Origin: Paenibacillus sp. FSL H8-0048
GTDB taxonomy: Bacteria > Bacillota > Bacilli > Paenibacillales > Paenibacillaceae
Assembly: GCF_038002825.1 (NCBI RefSeq)
Contig: NZ_JBBODF010000001.1
Coordinates: 7,068,001 to 7,132,000 of the forward strand
DNA length: 64,000 bases
Reading direction: 5' to 3'
Below the pieces are notes generated by a model. It did not search any database. It saw nothing but the letters and a program-made list of their open reading frames with translations, and was not told where the DNA came from. The translations under genes and the position numbers were made by a program. Positions 61,258 to 64,000 of this stretch are shown one piece after another. The first letter of the stretch is position 1. Each line of letters begins with the position of its first letter.

Positions 61258-61426
61258 TTGCAGAATGTGCAACTTGGATATGAAATAGACAGTGGATTTG
61301 GCAGAATGCTGCAGGAAATGCAACAAATTGTCCGCTTAGCCGCCTGAATGAAGAGAATTGCTGCTTTTTGTGCAACATTTTTGAGTTTGGGCAGATTGGT
61401 ATGGGCGAATGTTGCATGAAGTGCAG
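61258..61426 (+). repeat. Array G: four inverted repeats spaced 51-52-51 bp
   Basis: Sites at 61258 (TTGCA/TGCAA), 61309 (CTGCA/TGCAA), 61361 (CTGCT/TGCAA, one mismatch) and 61412 (TTGCA/TGCAG), all with 5-base centres. The second unit shares 19 bases with unit 2 of array E. It lies inside the bkd operon, between bkdAB and bkdB, in a 436-base gap. Confidence 0.85.
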
Positions 61427-61492
61427 GATTTCGTGGCTGACTGGCCACCTGGGAGAGGAAAACGGAAAATTCCGTTTAGAACACTTTAAGCC

Positions 61493-61616
61493 TATGCTTC
61501 CGAAGCCAGTTGTGTACGAAGCAAATTCGAGAAATCCACGCTTACAAAACTAAGCGTATGCTTCCGAAGCCACTTTTGTACGGAGTCTATCAGGAAGCTT
61601 ATGCTTACAAAACTTT
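61493..61616 (+). repeat. 64-bp imperfect direct repeat before bkdB
   Basis: TATGCTTCCGAAGCCA recurs at 61493 and 61557; the units also share TTGTGTACG/TTTGTACGG and GCTTACAAAACT. TTCCGAA is itself near-palindromic. The second copy ends just before the bkdB ribosome site. Confidence 0.8.
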
Positions 61617-61629
61617 AAGGAGTGACATT

Positions 61630-63063
61630 ATGTCTGACAATACAACGCTGACGGATGTAATTATGCCGCAGCTGGCTGAATCGCTGGTATCGGCGACCAT
61701 CGGGAAATGGCTGAAGCAGCCGGGCGATTCAATAGAGCAATATGAGCCGATCTGCGAGCTGATCACGGATAAGGTGAACGCGGAGCTGCCTGCAACGGTA
61801 GACGGCACCATGGCCGAGCTGCTGGCCGAGGAGGGCCAGACGGTCAGCGTCGGCGAGATCATCGCCCGCATCGCTGTGGCCGGCTCCGCCGCGCCAGCCA
61901 CAGCGGCCCCGTCACCGGCAGCTTCCGGTGACGCCCCAGCCCCTGCCGCTGCCCCGGCTGCGGCATCCGGCACCGCCCCGCAGGCGGCTCACGCCGCCGC
62001 GCGGCCGCCCGTGCCCGCTGCTGCGTATGACGCCGCAGCGCCAATGCGCGCCCGTTACTCTCCGGCTGTGCAGTCGCTGGCCGCCGAGCACGGCATCAAC
62101 CTGGCGGCCGTGCCGGGCACCGGCCTGGGCGGACGCATCACACGCAAGGATGTGCTCACGTTCCTTGAGAGCGGCGCAGCAGCGCAGCCTGCAGCTTCAG
62201 CACCGGCGGCTGCGCCCGCTCCGGCAGCCGCACCTCTGGCACCGCCCGTCCAGGTTGCCCAGCCGGACCTGCGGGAAGAGCTGCAGCCGGTCCGCAACTC
62301 CGGCCTGCACCTCAGCGAATCGCCGAAGATTCCGACGATTGAGATCGAAGGCGGAGGGGGCAGCAGCTCGGAATATCTGATCGACGTTACGCCGATCCGT
62401 AATACGATTGCAACTCGGATGCGGCAGAGTGTCTCAGAGATTCCGCATGCCTGGACGATGATCGAGGTCGATGTGACCAATCTGGTGGTGCTGCGCAACA
62501 AGCTGAAGGATGAGTTCAAGCGCAAGGAAGGGATCAACCTGACCTATCTCGCTTTTCTGATGAAGGCTGTGGTCAGTGCGATCAAGGATTACCCGATCAT
62601 GAACTCCGTCTGGGCTGTTGACAAAATCATCGTCAAACGCGACATCAACATCTCGCTGGCCGTAGGTACAGAGGATTCCGTCATGACGCCGGTCATCAAG
62701 AAGGCCGATCAGAAGAATGTCGCCGGGCTGGCCCGGGAGATCGACGAACTGGCGCTGAAGACACGGGAGGGCAAGCTGCGCCTGGATGATATGCAGGGCG
62801 GCACGTTCACGGTGAACAACACCGGCTCGTTCGGCTCGATTCTGTCTTATCCGATTATCAACTATCCGCAGGCGGCGATTCTCACTTTTGAATCCATTGT
62901 CAAAAAGCCTGTCGTCATCAATGATATGATTGCCGTACGCTCGATGGCAAATATCTGCCTGTCGCTGGATCACCGGATTCTGGACGGAGTCATCAGCGGA
63001 CGCTTCCTGCAGCGCGTGAAGGATAATGTGGAAGGCTACACTCCGGAGACGAAGCTCTACTAA
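61630..63063 (+). CDS. bkdB: Branched-chain 2-oxoacid dehydrogenase E2 (lipoamide acyltransferase)
   Basis: A 477-residue E2: lipoyl domain (about 5-80; lipoylated Lys in ELITDKVNAEL), Ala/Pro-rich linker, peripheral-subunit-binding domain (YSPAVQSLAAEHGINLAAV), second Ala/Pro linker and catalytic domain with SLDHRILDG. It transfers branched acyl groups to CoA. ATG at 61630 follows AAGGAGTG. Needs lipoate, supplied in part by the next gene. Confidence 0.96.
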   Translation: MSDNTTLTDVIMPQLAESLVSATIGKWLKQPGDSIEQYEPICELITDKVNAELPATVDGTMAELLAEEGQTVSVGEIIARIAVAGSAAPATAAPSPAASGDAPAPAAAPAAASGTAPQAAHAAARPPVPAAAYDAAAPMRARYSPAVQSLAAEHGINLAAVPGTGLGGRITRKDVLTFLESGAAAQPAASAPAAAPAPAAAPLAPPVQVAQPDLREELQPVRNSGLHLSESPKIPTIEIEGGGGSSSEYLIDVTPIRNTIATRMRQSVSEIPHAWTMIEVDVTNLVVLRNKLKDEFKRKEGINLTYLAFLMKAVVSAIKDYPIMNSVWAVDKIIVKRDINISLAVGTEDSVMTPVIKKADQKNVAGLAREIDELALKTREGKLRLDDMQGGTFTVNNTGSFGSILSYPIINYPQAAILTFESIVKKPVVINDMIAVRSMANICLSLDHRILDGVISGRFLQRVKDNVEGYTPETKLY

Positions 63064-63123
63064 GTAAGGCGGCTGCGGACCCCTGGGACAGGGAGAATGA
63101 GAAGCAAAGGGGAACTTACGATC

Positions 63124-63855
63124 ATGGAGAACCAGAACCTAAGCAAACTTACAGTTACCATTCTTCCGCTGATGGAATACGGAGCGGCCTGGGAGCTGCA
63201 AAAGGAAGCAGTGCATGAAATTGACGCTGGCACGTCTTCCGAGCAGCTGATTCTGCTGCAGCATCCACCCACGTATACCATCGGTTCTCAGAATCATCCG
63301 GAGCATCTGCTCCTCAGCAGGGAACAGCTCAGGCAGCAGGGCATTGCGCTGTTTGAGATTGACCGCGGGGGAGATATTACATATCACGGGCCCGGCCAGC
63401 TGGTCGGGTACCCGCTTTTGAAGCTGGGCGAGCACGGCAAGGTTGATCTGCACGGCTATCTGCGCAGGCTGGAGTCGGTGATTATTGCTTACTTGGAGGC
63501 CTATGGAATTATGGGAGCCCGCAAGCAGGGGTATACCGGGGTGTGGGTCGGAGATGAGAAAATCTGTGCAATCGGCGTCAAGTTCAACAAGTGTAAATTC
63601 CGCCGGGGTTTTGTCACCAGCCATGGCTTCGCCTTCAACGTATCGGCCGGGATCGGCCAAAGCGGCTTCACCGGCATTATCCCCTGCGGTATTGCGGAAT
63701 ACGGAGTGACTTCGCTTGAGGAATGCACAGGGCGGGCTTTTGACATCGGGACGGTTGCTGAAGAGCTGGTGCCTTACTTCCTGGAGCAGTTTCCCTATAG
63801 CCAAACAGCGCCCGGGGAACCCGGACGCTGTTACTTAAGCGCTAAGCGTGATTAA
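63124..63855 (+). CDS. lipB: Octanoyltransferase LipB
   Basis: A 243-residue LipB: LLQHPPTYTIGSQNHPEHLL, DRGGDITYHGPGQLVGYPL, catalytic Lys in AIGVKFNKCKFRRGF and Cys in IIPCGI. It moves octanoate from acyl carrier protein to lipoyl domains such as BkdB. ATG at 63124 has AAAGGGGAA upstream; an ATG at 63097 abuts AGGGAGA. Many Bacillus species use LipM/LipL instead, so the presence of LipB here is of note. Confidence 0.95.
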   Translation: MENQNLSKLTVTILPLMEYGAAWELQKEAVHEIDAGTSSEQLILLQHPPTYTIGSQNHPEHLLLSREQLRQQGIALFEIDRGGDITYHGPGQLVGYPLLKLGEHGKVDLHGYLRRLESVIIAYLEAYGIMGARKQGYTGVWVGDEKICAIGVKFNKCKFRRGFVTSHGFAFNVSAGIGQSGFTGIIPCGIAEYGVTSLEECTGRAFDIGTVAEELVPYFLEQFPYSQTAPGEPGRCYLSAKRD

Positions 63856-63953
63856 CCGGCCATAAACGGTTCGATGACGAACAGCACCGTAGAGGCGATC
63901 ATAGCGAACAGCATGATGTAGATGATAATACGGAACCATTTTTGTCGTTGCAT
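63852..63953 (-). CDS. Prli42-like membrane microprotein (33 residues)
   Basis: Minus-strand frame from ATG at 63953: MQRQKWFRIIIYIMLFAMIA then STVLFVIEPFMAG. One helix after a basic start, with the R-x-x-Y-x-ML-x-AM-x-ST-L pattern of Prli42, the stressosome-anchoring peptide of Listeria and Bacillus. AAAGGAG lies 6 bases before ATG. Its stop overlaps the lipB stop (convergent). Family match is from memory of the pattern. Confidence 0.65.
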   Translation of the reverse strand: MQRQKWFRIIIYIMLFAMIASTVLFVIEPFMAG

Positions 63954-64000
63954 GAGTGACTCCTTTGGGATTAGTGTAAGTTATGAGCATAAGCCCACAA

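Overview
The window looks like the chromosome of a Paenibacillus or close relative: an endospore-forming, moderately GC-rich Bacillota. Evidence is the complete spoIIIAA-AH operon, spoIVB, spo0A, an Sda-like peptide and spore photoproduct lyase, embedded in the gene order mntR-yqhO-yqhP-yqhQ-yqhR-yqhT-efp-yqhV-spoIIIA-accBC-asp23-nusB-folD-xseAB-ispA-dxs-tlyA-argR-recN-spoIVB-spo0A known from Bacillus subtilis. Clean AGGAGG-type ribosome sites, many GTG/TTG starts and strong intrinsic terminators fit the group.

Layout. 1-4.1 kb: a YesM/YesN-type two-component pair (the kinase is cut by the window edge) and a secreted protein with a copper-amine-oxidase-like domain. 4.2-10.7 kb: zinc homeostasis (zur, znuA, znuC, znuB) with yidD and a T-box-controlled metG between. 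10.8-23.5 kb: ccdA, splB, mntR, a secreted GHL10 glycosidase-like protein, the yqh cluster, efp, lysC, a YitT-family protein and yqhV. 23.5-29.5 kb: spoIIIA operon. 29.8-45.3 kb: housekeeping block (acetyl-CoA carboxylase, alkaline-shock family, DNA repair, isoprenoid, folate and arginine regulation) ending in spoIVB and spo0A. 45.3-52.8 kb: accessory zone with small proteins, an XRE regulator, an sda homologue and an agr-like peptide-signalling cassette on the minus strand. 52.8-56.4 kb: heterodimeric ABC exporter. 56.9-63.9 kb: DUF2627 protein, branched-chain 2-oxoacid dehydrogenase (lpd, bkdAA, bkdAB, bkdB), lipB and a Prli42-like microprotein.

Four short genes were found by reading the minus strand directly: an sda homologue (48781-48954), an agrD-like peptide gene (49553-49672), a Prli42-like microprotein (63852-63953) and a 54-residue membrane protein (45965-46129).

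The most unusual signal is non-coding. Seven intergenic arrays (9.4, 20.25, 20.42, 45.4, 45.7, 56.6 and 61.3 kb) each hold mostly four inverted repeats at a 51-bp period (occasionally 52, 53 or 62). In four arrays the repeats fit YTGYA-N5-TRCAA with T/A and C/G changes that keep the arms complementary, and two unrelated loci share the exact spacing 51-62-51. Two arrays sit inside apparent operons. I know of no described system with this architecture. The second candidate is the agr-like cassette: AgrB, a cysteine-free AgrD-like peptide, a free-standing LytTR DNA-binding domain and a membrane protein without a kinase domain.
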